64,000 nt of DNA from Dermatophagoides farinae (Eukaryota > Arthropoda > Arachnida > Sarcoptiformes > Pyroglyphidae): contig NW_027461517.1 of assembly GCF_024713945.1 (NCBI RefSeq), positions 248,001 through 312,000 of the forward strand, in the 5' to 3' direction. Positions 10,502 to 20,226 of the stretch are shown here, one piece after another. The first letter of the stretch is position 1, and each line of letters begins with the position of its first letter. The position numbers and the translations under genes are program-made. The notes under the pieces are model-generated. The model did not search any database. It saw nothing but the letters and a program-made list of their open reading frames with translations, and was not told the origin of the DNA.

Positions 10502-10833
10502 TTTACTTAATGCTTAGTTTGAGTGATAACGAGTTACGGTCAGAGATAAAAATTAACAGTTAAATAAAAATTGACAACTAAAATTATTTTTTATTTATTA
10601 CTGACGGCTATATCACACTACTAAAACAGTTGAAAAGATCATTTTGTTAATACCTTCACAAAAGCGTCTAATTAAATATTTATTATGGTTTTGCGCGTTC
10701 GCGGTTTATTGTCGTTTAAATTCAGTGAACCCGTGCAAAAATAGCTGTTTTTTGATCATACAATGCTTGGAAGTGAGCAAAAAATTACATGCTTAGTTTT
10801 TTTCAGAATTGCTCCTAAACAATATTAGGTCAG
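10502..10833. other. Divergent promoter region, nothing identified
   Basis: This 332-bp spacer separates the divergent Ubc13 and Lys/Ser-rich orphan starts. A moderately G+C-richer core lies at about 10690-10735. I found no open frame, tRNA or repeat. Confidence 0.35.
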
Positions 10834-12810
10834 ATGAGCTCAACTAGTAAGCCACCAATGTCCAAAAGTTTTGGCTGGGCATCCAAGCATTTTCAGACGG
10901 TTACAAAAACTAGCATAAGTAAAGATTTAAAAATGAAACCCGTTCAGTCCAAATCTTTTGCAAAATTACCTAATTCAAACGTAGGAATCGCCAAATCTTC
11001 GCTTGAGTTAGAGAAATCGAAAGAACAACCAGTAGAAACGCTTAAAAGTGTTACAAGACCTAAAGACAACATTAAATATCTTGACAGTCCAAAATCTAAA
11101 GATGTTGCAAAACAAACAGAAGGTTTAAAGTCTAAAGAAAGCTTTAAACGTAAAGATATTTCAGCACCCAAAGAGCATCATGATACTAATGCTGCCAAAA
11201 TCAAAGATGTGACAAAACTGAAAAATAGTTTATACGAATCAAAAACAGCCCCTCTAGCCGCTAAAGATTCCCCGCGAACATTAAAAGCGCTCAAAAGCGT
11301 GAAAAAAGAAAATCTGGGTTCTCCAAAACAAATTACTAGCCCGGGAAAATCAAATTTGTCTGCGCCGCCAAAATCAGAACCTAACATGCCAAAAGAATTA
11401 CCTATTTCGTTAAAGATGTCGAAAGGTAGTTTCAAGCAAATTGACCCAGCTCAGCCAACGAATGCGCTAGGAAATGCTTCCCTTGGCATTAAAAGTCCAA
11501 AACCAGCGACAACCAAGGAAGAAATCTCATTACAACAATTAAAAAAGAACGCAAAACAAGCGGAAGAAAGAAAAACCAAGGTAATGCAACGAAGTTTGAC
11601 CAAAATAGATTTTTCAATTGAAAAAGATAAACCTGCAGCCGAGACCGATCCGCAACTGCTTGAAAAAAGTCAGCAAACCGAAGACTCAAATCAATATCTA
11701 TCTGATGCGGCTAGAAGATTCGATAATACACCAGACAGCAACGAATCAGCCAAAAGAATCATTCAAAAAATTAATGAACTTATGGTAGTTGGAGATGACA
11801 AAGAAAAGTTTTTAAAGCTTATTAATCTTTTTTCTACTATCAACAAACAAATCAAAATTTTTAACTCTGACACAGAACTGCCAGAAGAAAATATTGCAGG
11901 CAACGCCATTACTGACGCAACAACAAGTCGAACTCAAAATGCAAGTCCACGTAACGATCCCGCAGACGATCCAAATAGAAACTCAACAGAAACCAATGAA
12001 AAAGCTATAACATCCACGTTCGAAGATTCAAAATCTGCGGAATCTATGCCAAGACATTGTTCTAAACATGCTCGAGAGTGTTACACCGATGTAGTTGCAT
12101 ACCACCCACCTGAGAAAATGCCAGAGGACGGAAAAAACAGTTCGTCAACCTGCAATCTGGATTTGAGTTTCACAGATTTAACATCCAAACAAGCTGTAGC
12201 CGACGCTTTATTTGAGAATGCCTCCAAGCTAATTCCAATGTTGCAATTGGCACAGTTTCACGCTTTTTCAAAAGCGTACCCCGAAGTCGCAAGTCAGATG
12301 TTGAAAGACATTTCAAACCATAAAAAAACAAAGATACCTGATGACATAGCTCAAACGCTTTCGGAAAATACATCATCATCGATTGAATCCGAGCTGAACT
12401 CACTGATCGACATTATGGAGGAAAGCAGCAGTGAAAACAAAAAAAAATCTAAAAAATATCGCTATAAATCTAGAGGAGAAAACAGCTCCAGTGTCAAGAA
12501 AGAGGTGATATCCAGCACTGGAACGTCAATTTCGTCTGATGTTTCTATTGAATTTAGCGACTATTGCAGCAGCGATTTTGAACAACTTGGAAAAACGACT
12601 TCTGCCCGTGATATACATTTGCGGTCTAAAGATCTACACGATGCCCAAGTCAGACAATACCTTCGCAAGAAAGCTCATTATAAAACCAAATCCGTCAAGG
12701 ATTGTACTCTTAATGATTGTTTAAATTTTTTAATTCCATCAAAACACAACATCAAAGAATGTAATATTTGCACAAACTTAGGGTTCAACGATGTGCCATT
12801 GATGCCTTAA
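10834..12810 (+). CDS. Lys/Ser-rich orphan protein with C-terminal Cys motif
   Basis: 658 aa, unrecognised. Residues 1-250 are low complexity with recurring Lys-Ser and Ser-Pro-Lys units, no membrane segment and probable disorder. A helical stretch around 310-345 (IIQKINELMVV) and another around 445-500 (LPMLQLAQFHAFSKAYP-like) may fold. Two Cys/His clusters are visible: RHCSKHARECY near 408 and a C-terminal CTLNDCLNFL...ECNICTNLGF, which could bind metal. The composition suggests a nuclear or cytoskeletal scaffold, but that is inference. Its stop codon overlaps that of the opposite-strand desulfurase/thiolase fusion in a shared TTAA. Confidence 0.75.
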   Translation: MSSTSKPPMSKSFGWASKHFQTVTKTSISKDLKMKPVQSKSFAKLPNSNVGIAKSSLELEKSKEQPVETLKSVTRPKDNIKYLDSPKSKDVAKQTEGLKSKESFKRKDISAPKEHHDTNAAKIKDVTKLKNSLYESKTAPLAAKDSPRTLKALKSVKKENLGSPKQITSPGKSNLSAPPKSEPNMPKELPISLKMSKGSFKQIDPAQPTNALGNASLGIKSPKPATTKEEISLQQLKKNAKQAEERKTKVMQRSLTKIDFSIEKDKPAAETDPQLLEKSQQTEDSNQYLSDAARRFDNTPDSNESAKRIIQKINELMVVGDDKEKFLKLINLFSTINKQIKIFNSDTELPEENIAGNAITDATTSRTQNASPRNDPADDPNRNSTETNEKAITSTFEDSKSAESMPRHCSKHARECYTDVVAYHPPEKMPEDGKNSSSTCNLDLSFTDLTSKQAVADALFENASKLIPMLQLAQFHAFSKAYPEVASQMLKDISNHKKTKIPDDIAQTLSENTSSSIESELNSLIDIMEESSSENKKKSKKYRYKSRGENSSSVKKEVISSTGTSISSDVSIEFSDYCSSDFEQLGKTTSARDIHLRSKDLHDAQVRQYLRKKAHYKTKSVKDCTLNDCLNFLIPSKHNIKECNICTNLGFNDVPLMP

Positions 12811-15800
12811 ATCTTTTTAGTTTTTAACTGCGGTCTAAAGTCAGCTATTACAGCATAATTTTCTTTTTTACTTGTAGAGTTAAGACTAACTAAAGGATTG
12901 ATTGCACGCATCATGACGCTTACAAGTGAAGCAGAATGCTGTTCTAACGTTGCAATCAACAACTTAGTTCTTAACCGCTCAGTAGGAGACAAGAAACAGG
13001 CAGGACAGTTTTCTGTGATGATTGGTAAATTATTCTTCGTAGCGAAGGCTGCTAGCTCCGCTTCGCGGATATAAACCAACGGACGAACAATTTTAGCTAG
13101 GTAAGTAGTGCCTGCCTCGCAATCTCTGGACGCTGAAGAATCTAAGTCAAACATAACACACTCAGTTTCATACGCAGCCTTCATGGTATTGAGAGATCCG
13201 CTGTAGAACAAATTCATCAAAAAACTTTCGACTATATCGTCTTTATGCTGTCCTAGCGATAATACGTTGTAGTTTTTTTCTTTCATTGTAGCATAAATTA
13301 AACCGCGTTTCATACGTGCACAAAAAGAACAGAGCTTGTTGACTTTAGTTTTGCTCTTAGCAACCTCATAAATGGGATATTTCACGTGATAGTAAGGAAC
13401 GCCAAAACTTTCAATGTAAGCCTTCAACGGAGACGGATCGTAAGTAGGCATCATAGGGTCAATGGTGACAACACCCAGCTTGAATTGGGAACGCGACCGT
13501 TTCTGAAAGAAAAGCCATAAGTGAAACATGGATAATGAATCTTTGCCGCCTGAAACACCGATTAAAACATTGTCACCATCTTTTACCATTTTAAAATCAT
13601 AAATTGCTTTAGAAAACTTTTTTTTTAACTTGTTGTCGATTACTATTGGATTCAAACCAAAATTTAAATTGCTCACAACTTTTGTTGCAGTGGCAGGCAC
13701 TTTTTCAACTGGATCTGAACCATTTTTCCCGCTTAGCAACGGACATTGGAATGCCTTATTATCAATCTGAGTTACTTGCTTAGAATATTCATTTAAGCTG
13801 TCGTTAAACGGCTTTAATTCATCTACAGCAGAGCCTGTATGGACGTCACCATCAACAACGGAGTTTTCTAAAAAGCTTTCATTTTGATCATTGACAGACA
13901 AGTCTTTTGAGTAAACAAGTTTTTGCAAATCAATTTGCGGTTTTGCAGATGTTTTTACACTCAACAACCGACAGATCGCTTGCATGCCAAGCTTTCTATT
14001 ACTAGATCGCTCGAAAGCGTTGCCGAAATCGAGAACTTCGAAGGGCGAGTCTTCTGGCCTTTTACAAAAACTGTGTTGTGAGTTTTTAAGTATCGGTAAA
14101 TAACCAAAAGAGGGATTCTTACATACACAAGGCTCACTCCATTTATTGCTAAACAAAGAGTAATAAGAATCACTAGGGAGAGCAAACCACAAAAGTCTAA
14201 TAAATTTGTCGTCTAACGTGGCTCGCAAACTTGGATTTTGAGTTATCAGAACTGTTTTGCTTCCAACAATATGTTTTTCTTTTGTTTTTAATGTATCAAC
14301 AAATTTGTTGCAGACACTGAAACGCTCAGAATAATTTATAGTCGAATCTAAATTTAATTCATCAGATGTAACGGTCTTGTTTGACAGAAAATCTTCAGGA
14401 AGCCATTTAGAAAACAAATTGCGCTGAAAATACACACAAGACCACGAACCAAGTTCAACGGAAAACGAATATATAGAAAGTAATTTCCATCCATGTTCGG
14501 CAATCCACAACAGGGCGTTAGCTATGTAATCGATTTGTTCGTCGCTCTGTGAAAAATGCAAAGAAACACGACAAAAACCTGGTCGAAAAATTTCTAAGTT
14601 CGACTCTTCTAGACAGCGAAGAAAAACAGATGAAAGATCATTTTCGTAATTAAACCCTAGCAGATACTGTGTCCAAATAGCGGCGCAACTACATCCAGCT
14701 CTAGATTGGATTCCAAAGAAGTCATTCAACAAGGTAGAAACGAAATTATGATGCAGATACAAGCCATTTTTAGCTCTGGAATTTGCGTAAATTTTATTTG
14801 TGCCACTGACTTTGACAAAATCAGATGCGGTAGTGTGTACAGTTAAGTTGTTACCGTATTTAATCAAAATACCAAAACAAGGTTTTCGAACGTAATTCAC
14901 AGCATGACCGTTAGGGTCACAAGGCAATACGAGTGATCCAATTACTTGGATGTTGTCAGCCTTAAGAATGGTCGAAAGAAACCTTTCTACGATCAAGTTG
15001 CTGCGTTTGTTTATATACGCGTAGTCAAACTGTTTCAAAACGTTAAAAGCGTACCCAACTCGAATACAGCCAACCAAGTTTTGTGTTCCCGGTTCATTAC
15101 GTTTTTCCAAGTTAAAATTGTAAAGCACAGAGTTGCTATTAACGTATCTAACAGTGCCTCCACCAGGATGTGGCACAGTTTTGCTGTTAAGCAGGTTTTT
15201 CTTTAGGATCAAGACACCTGAAGACCCTGGACCTCCTAAAAGTTTGTGTGGTGATAGGACGACTGCATCAAGGGGTTCTTTTCCTGGATAGGAAAAAAAA
15301 ATCTCATTGTACCCAAGTGAGCTTGCAAAATCCCAGATGCCAACAGCTGAGTACTTATGCAGCAGTTCTGAAATATAATTCGCATCTACATGGATTCCGG
15401 TAATATTCGAACAAGCGTTAAATACAGCTAAAATAGTTTTCTTGGAGTTAAAGTTTGATTCACAGATGCGTTTCAGTTTATACTCTAACTGACTCAAGTT
15501 AAACATGTTATGCTCATCAAACACTGTCACATATTCATAGTGAAATTTAACAGCCACGTTTACACCGTCATAAACTATGTAATCTTTCAACTCGACGAAC
15601 GGTAGCATGCAAGAGTGGTGATTTCGAATGTCTATCAAAATGAAAACGTCTCTAACTTCCAACTCAAGTTGGATTTCGGATTTATTGCTCGCATCATTAT
15701 TACAGCTATTCAAGTGGTTACGCAGCGTGGTTTCGTTTTCAAGATGTAAGCCACATGAGTTACATTCAAAAGTGTGCCACCGCGTTTCGGAATAGTTGTT

Positions 15801-16193
15801 CTGGCTAAAGCGCCAAGTCTGCTTGTGAAATATGGAAATCAAACGTTCCAAAGCGCTTGTTGCACCTGAACCTGCGAAAATCAAAGCATCATCGTTAGAA
15901 CAGTGTAGATGATCTTTGATGATTTGTCTGCTGTGCTCTATAAAATTCTCAGTATCCAAGGCTAAAGATTCAGTGATGGAATGCGTGTTGCCGTAATAAG
16001 GCAAAATATTTTTGTTAATCGAATTTTCAACACATCTTAGGGGCAAGCCAGTTGCCGTGTAGTCAGCATATATACACTTTTGCTTTCCAAGAACACTATG
16101 TGTGTAAGCGTTTTGCACAAACAAATTTCTCCTGATTTTCAAACAAAGTTCGTCGTAGTTTTTTTCGCTTTCCAAATCAACAGCATTTAACAT
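12807..16193 (-). CDS. Cysteine desulfurase-like / TtcA-type tRNA thiolase fusion
   Basis: 1128 aa in one frame. Residues about 35-570 are a class V aminotransferase (cysteine desulfurase) domain: PLP-phosphate loop FAGSGATSALERL (107-119), Asp288, Schiff-base Lys317 in SPHKLLGGPG, and a catalytic-type loop RAGCSCA with Cys501/503. A C2HC zinc-finger-like insert (Cys144, Cys147, His160, Cys164) interrupts it. Residues about 840-1128 are a TtcA-family PP-loop ATPase: SGGKDS at 881-886, CSFC at 955-958, GQHKDDIVESFLMNLFYSG, and ENCPACFLSPTER with Cys1063. TtcA enzymes use an Fe-S cluster to thiolate cytidine 32 of tRNA. The fusion implies that sulfur is passed from cysteine to tRNA within one polypeptide (inference). 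The linker 580-840 is low complexity. Confidence 0.88.
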   Translation of the reverse strand: MLNAVDLESEKNYDELCLKIRRNLFVQNAYTHSVLGKQKCIYADYTATGLPLRCVENSINKNILPYYGNTHSITESLALDTENFIEHSRQIIKDHLHCSNDDALIFAGSGATSALERLISIFHKQTWRFSQNNYSETRWHTFECNSCGLHLENETTLRNHLNSCNNDASNKSEIQLELEVRDVFILIDIRNHHSCMLPFVELKDYIVYDGVNVAVKFHYEYVTVFDEHNMFNLSQLEYKLKRICESNFNSKKTILAVFNACSNITGIHVDANYISELLHKYSAVGIWDFASSLGYNEIFFSYPGKEPLDAVVLSPHKLLGGPGSSGVLILKKNLLNSKTVPHPGGGTVRYVNSNSVLYNFNLEKRNEPGTQNLVGCIRVGYAFNVLKQFDYAYINKRSNLIVERFLSTILKADNIQVIGSLVLPCDPNGHAVNYVRKPCFGILIKYGNNLTVHTTASDFVKVSGTNKIYANSRAKNGLYLHHNFVSTLLNDFFGIQSRAGCSCAAIWTQYLLGFNYENDLSSVFLRCLEESNLEIFRPGFCRVSLHFSQSDEQIDYIANALLWIAEHGWKLLSIYSFSVELGSWSCVYFQRNLFSKWLPEDFLSNKTVTSDELNLDSTINYSERFSVCNKFVDTLKTKEKHIVGSKTVLITQNPSLRATLDDKFIRLLWFALPSDSYYSLFSNKWSEPCVCKNPSFGYLPILKNSQHSFCKRPEDSPFEVLDFGNAFERSSNRKLGMQAICRLLSVKTSAKPQIDLQKLVYSKDLSVNDQNESFLENSVVDGDVHTGSAVDELKPFNDSLNEYSKQVTQIDNKAFQCPLLSGKNGSDPVEKVPATATKVVSNLNFGLNPIVIDNKLKKKFSKAIYDFKMVKDGDNVLIGVSGGKDSLSMFHLWLFFQKRSRSQFKLGVVTIDPMMPTYDPSPLKAYIESFGVPYYHVKYPIYEVAKSKTKVNKLCSFCARMKRGLIYATMKEKNYNVLSLGQHKDDIVESFLMNLFYSGSLNTMKAAYETECVMFDLDSSASRDCEAGTTYLAKIVRPLVYIREAELAAFATKNNLPIITENCPACFLSPTERLRTKLLIATLEQHSASLVSVMMRAINPLVSLNSTSKKENYAVIADFRPQLKTKKI

Positions 16194-16406
16194 TTTAGCA
16201 ACTGAAAAATGCGAAAAATTTTTTAAAAAGATATGTTATAAATTAATTTAAGAAGTAGCAGACTAGGTTAAAACAGTAGACTAATGTAGAAACAAGCTGT
16301 TATGTGGTTTTGGCAAAACAAAAAGCAAATAGTTTAAAATATTTCCTAGAAATTTCATGTTTTTTAGAAATAAAAAAATAATACACGCTAAAAAGTTTTG
16401 TAGCAA

Positions 16407-17033
16407 ATGAGCCAGCCAAGCAAACTAAGAGCTTTTTTAAATAAACGGAAAGAATCCAGTACTACTCCAAAAGCCAGTGTTTCAAACAAGGAACCTAATT
16501 CTTTTGAAGACGAGTGGAACTCCGACATCGATCTCAAGGTTACCGCAATCCCACAAGCCTTTACTGAAAGAAGCGACGACGAAGATGAAGATATCATTTA
16601 CGAACATTTGGAAAAAAATAAACCCATCTGGGATAAAAACACCACAACCAAACTGATTGAAAGCACAGAAGAAGCCTCCGCTGGCAAAAAAACTGCAGCA
16701 ATCGCTCCACAAGCTCAGCCAGGACTTTCATCGCTCAGTTCGCTTGTCAGTCTAGAAGGCTTGACGGCGCTCAAGCTCAAGACGACCAGTGCGAAAGTGT
16801 ACGACTACAAGCCTTTAGACGAGGTCGCTGTTTCAATAAAACCGGAATCTTCGCAAAACGCAAGTAAATCTACAAATAAAAAAAAAAACAAAGATAAGAA
16901 AGACAAAATATCGATTTTTCAGGATATCCAAAGTAGAAAACCGCTTACTTCAAGCGATATTTGGAGCGTTGTAGGCAACTACCAAACACTCAGCACCAAG
17001 CCAGTGTCGTATTGGTCTTCTCTGGCGCTTTGA
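16407..17033 (+). CDS. CDV3-like disordered protein (tentative)
   Basis: 208 aa, mostly polar and probably disordered. An ordered set of short motifs resembles CDV3 homologues: a start LRAFLNKRKES, DEWNSDID, an acidic block, KPIWDKN, VYDYKPL and, near the end, IFQDIQSRKPL followed by a Lys-rich stretch. CDV3 is a cytosolic protein of poorly known function. The evidence is only motif order, so this is tentative. It starts 213 bp from the divergent desulfurase/thiolase fusion. Confidence 0.4.
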   Translation: MSQPSKLRAFLNKRKESSTTPKASVSNKEPNSFEDEWNSDIDLKVTAIPQAFTERSDDEDEDIIYEHLEKNKPIWDKNTTTKLIESTEEASAGKKTAAIAPQAQPGLSSLSSLVSLEGLTALKLKTTSAKVYDYKPLDEVAVSIKPESSQNASKSTNKKKNKDKKDKISIFQDIQSRKPLTSSDIWSVVGNYQTLSTKPVSYWSSLAL

Positions 17034-17152
17034 TTTAATTTATGCAAGCTTTAGAACAAAATACGCAAATACGAGAAAATTAGTAAAACTCACATCACCT
17101 CAGCAATCTGAGCTTCATTGACTCGTAGCCAAGCGTGATTATGTGGCACCGT

Positions 17153-17666
17153 TTATTTTTCCTTTTCCAATATGTAACTTACGCTACGTTTAACGTAAAT
17201 TTTGCCGTCGAACCTGGTAACTGTATATGCTTGTTGAACTTACTCTAATATGAACACTTTGTGCAGCTCCTTCAGAAACTTTTGGATTTTAGCGTGAGTA
17301 ATGTCTAGGTAAGAGATTTTTTGATTTTTAAGTTTGTAGTACTGCAAACACAGCGATTCGAGACCTAAAATAAATCGTTAATGGTTAGATATGCCAGACA
17401 TTGACCACTAGCCAACGAATCAAAACATACTTGACTCTAAACTCTTGATGTTTTCATGCATTTCCCAGCATCGAGTGTCAGGTTCGGATGTGTACTGTAT
17501 CAGCAACAAGTATCTCATAAATTTAATATCCTAAAATAAAATTTTGTTTATTCGGTGTTTTTAATTAAATTCTTGATTAAAATTATTAGCACGAAGTGCG
17601 AAACGAACCTGCGCTAATAAAAGAAATTTACGAGGCGATAAGTTCAATCATAGTGACAATGTTCAT
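17153..17666 (-). CDS. Small multi-exon protein of unknown function
   Basis: Three exons are well supported by frame: 17431-17530, 17244-17364 and 17153-17213, joined by introns 17365-17430 (66 nt) and 17214-17243 (30 nt, GTAAGT...CCAG), ending in TAA at 17153-17155. They encode about 84 residues including EPDTRCWEMHENIKSLES and a helical stretch ending FLKELHKVFILEFDGKIYV, reminiscent of a small winged-helix or helical subunit. The first exon is uncertain: in-frame ATGs at 17664-17666 and 17649-17651 encode MNIVTMIELIA, but the next junction is ambiguous among several donors between about 17595 and 17640. I do not recognise the family. The 17664 ATG overlaps the upstream gene's stop as ATGA. 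Confidence 0.5.
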
Positions 17667-19688
17667 TTCGGTTTAATGCGAGACTCCAAAAACTCGTACA
17701 AGTCGTTTAGTTTCGATCGGATTTTTCCATAAACCGATTCGTAGGTTTGTTCCGCCAGATTATTGAGTCGTCGTACTTTAGTGTAGCCCGTTAACGTATC
17801 GCGTCGTAGTTTTTCCAACATTAAGTTGACTGAATAACGTTTTTTATTTATAGCATTTTCTCCGTTTTTTATGGATGGTGTTGTGCTAGACAAAAGGTTC
17901 TTAAAACTGTCCAACTCGGAACTAGTGTCTAAACTACAGTTGGCCTCGCTATCGGTAAACAACGAATAAGAATCTTTGAAATCGTAACCGATGTTCACTA
18001 CAGACTCAGTTATGAGCGAATTTGAATTTCTGTTTGAGTTTTTGAAATAACTGAACATTTGTCTGTTTTCTAAATAACCGAAAATTGGAGTGACCGACTG
18101 AGAATAATTCCCTCTGCTTAAAAATTCGTCAGTGGAAATGAGTTCGTCCACACTAGGCGTCGAACAAAACTTTGAAGTGTTTTTCACGCCGAAACTATCT
18201 TGCGGAATTCTTCTAAGTGTTTCGGGCTGGTATTGACGTTTGTTTACAGTAGTTGCTACAGATCTACACGCTTGCTTACTTTTAAATGGATGAATAGTAG
18301 CAAAGTCTGATGGGTTTGAAACAATCGGCGTGTTGTCGTCGTCACAGGTACAAATTCGATTAAACATCACGTCGTCACAATGTGAAATTTCAATAACTTC
18401 TGGCTTTTCGTTAAATTTACACGTTTCGCTGTTTATTATTGGTGGAGATTCCGGTTTAAAAATAAATTTACCTGGACGTGGCAAAATTTCGGAAAGACAC
18501 TCTGCACGGTCATACGTCATTTTAATAATTACGAAACTAGCTTGAGAAAGGTCTTTCACATTAAATTTCTGCAAAATACTAGACTTTAATAAATTTAGTT
18601 TGAACTTGCATTCAACTGAGTTATCAATAATCTCTAACTCGTCTGCTTGATTAAAGAATATTTCTAGCATAAATTCAAATTTTGAAGAATCTTTTTTGTC
18701 TGCCTGGAATATCAAAACGCTTAAAGGCATGATGAACACAACAGCGTCGAACACGAAACAGCTGTTTTGTTTTTCATTAAGGAGTTGTAAAATCTCGATT
18801 TCTACTTCTGTTTTCGAATAAACCTGACCAATTTGTTTTTTCGATAAAAAAAATCGATGAAATTCATATTCAACTAAATGTTTCTCGAGATCAAACAAAC
18901 ATGATAATAAAAACTCATCAGTTTCATCGTGTTGACTCGTCAATAGTTTATGTACTCGCGTTTTAACATGATCTAAAGCACGGTTTTGCTTTGTTTCTTT
19001 TTCATTTAACACACGAACGATTTTTGTTGCTAAAATGCATAGTTCAATATCGCAAGGTTCAATAATGTACGAAAATAACATTTTCGTAAATTTTTCGTCA
19101 TAAATTAAATTATTGCAGTAAAACAAGTCATTCACTGTTACCCAAGATAACAATAAATCAAGCAGTAAACGAACCGTTATAATAGCGTTCATAGCTAAAT
19201 CTTCGTAAGTGTTGTCAAAAAACTTGTTTACATTTAAAACCGCATCCTTTAAAATATTTCCAACAGGAATCACTTCTTTTAGCTGTAAATATTGCATATT
19301 CGATTGAACAACGCGTTGGAATTGTTCACAAATAAAAATAATACAAATATAACCTAAATTTTGGTTCAAAGCACAGTTTGACAAAAGTTCAATTATTGAC
19401 CAAACGGAGCTTGATACGTTATCCTCGGATAACTCAAAGTAATATTTAATAGCCTTGAAGGCATTTTCCCAAGCTTCAGTTACAATTGAGCATTTAATAT
19501 ATGATATGATTTTTGCAGACACCGATTCAGTTGAAAGTAGCCTTGGAATTTCATCTTCGCGATTTTCAAATTTTTTTAATTCTTCTAGTACACGTAACAC
19601 GGACGACGACGATCGTGATTCAAATAGTTCTTTAATCTGCAAATATTAATTCTGTGTCACTTACATATGTCAGTGGTTCGTTATACAT
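17663..19688 (-). CDS. Large helical orphan protein, two exons
   Basis: CDS join(19665-19688, 17663-19636), 665 aa. A 24-nt first exon (MYNEPLTY) is followed by a 28-nt intron, 19637-19664 (GTAAGT...TTTGCAG). The in-frame Met at 19640-19642 is read from within the intron and is rejected as start. Residues 1-320 look like an all-helical solenoid. Residues 330-560 are polar with few hydrophobic blocks, and 600-665 end in a long amphipathic helix (VRRLNNLAEQTYESVYGK). No catalytic motif or membrane segment is seen, and I do not recognise the family. The stop codon overlaps a downstream ATG. Confidence 0.7.
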
Positions 19689-19805
19689 AGCTCATTAGAT
19701 AATTTACAAATGAAATGATTTAGTGTATAAATACCACCTTCAGAGGTTTTCCTAAACTTGAAAAACTTTTCTAATGAAATTTCAAAAATAAGTGGATTGA
19801 ATGAG

Positions 19806-20051
19806 TCAGCACAGCAAGATATAGAGCTGGAATATGAACAATATGATCAAAATCAATATATCTCTGTTTATTTGGTGTGAAAGTTGTTTAATAGTGTTGA
19901 TTGAATTTTTTGAAAACTTATTGACATCGTTGTAGTTTAAACCTTGGTTAATTAATATTTCAATATCATTAGTAGTTTTGGCTATTTTATTTGAAATGTG
20001 TTTAGATCCCACGCACAACTGGTTTTCAAGTGAAAAATAAGAATCGGACAT
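19806..20051 (-). CDS. Small tail-anchored SNARE-like protein
   Basis: 81 aa. The last about 18 residues (ILILIILFIFQLYILLC) form a single C-terminal membrane anchor with almost nothing after it. The preceding 55 residues are predicted helical with hydrophobic heptad spacing (ISNKIAKTTNDIEILINQ), as in the short Qc SNAREs Bet1 and Sft1. Such proteins sit in ER or Golgi membranes and drive vesicle fusion. The family link rests on length and architecture, not on a diagnostic sequence. Other tail-anchored proteins remain possible. Confidence 0.5.
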   Translation of the reverse strand: MSDSYFSLENQLCVGSKHISNKIAKTTNDIEILINQGLNYNDVNKFSKNSINTIKQLSHQINRDILILIILFIFQLYILLC

Positions 20052-20226
20052 TATTATTAAACGAATACAAACATAAAGGATCAGTTCTGGAATAATGCTA
20101 AACTAATAATGAGTTGAATTCAATAATTTTTTAAAATTATTTGATTATTAGTTTTTTATCCCAAATAGAAGTCTAGCAGAGCCTTGCTTCTTAATAAAGA
20201 AATTTAACCACTAAAAACTGGATTTC

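Noticed and set aside
5064-17666. Stop/start overlaps as evidence of bacterial operons
   Set aside because: Spliceosomal introns, TFIIB, polyubiquitin and eukaryotic ribosomal proteins show a compact nuclear genome.
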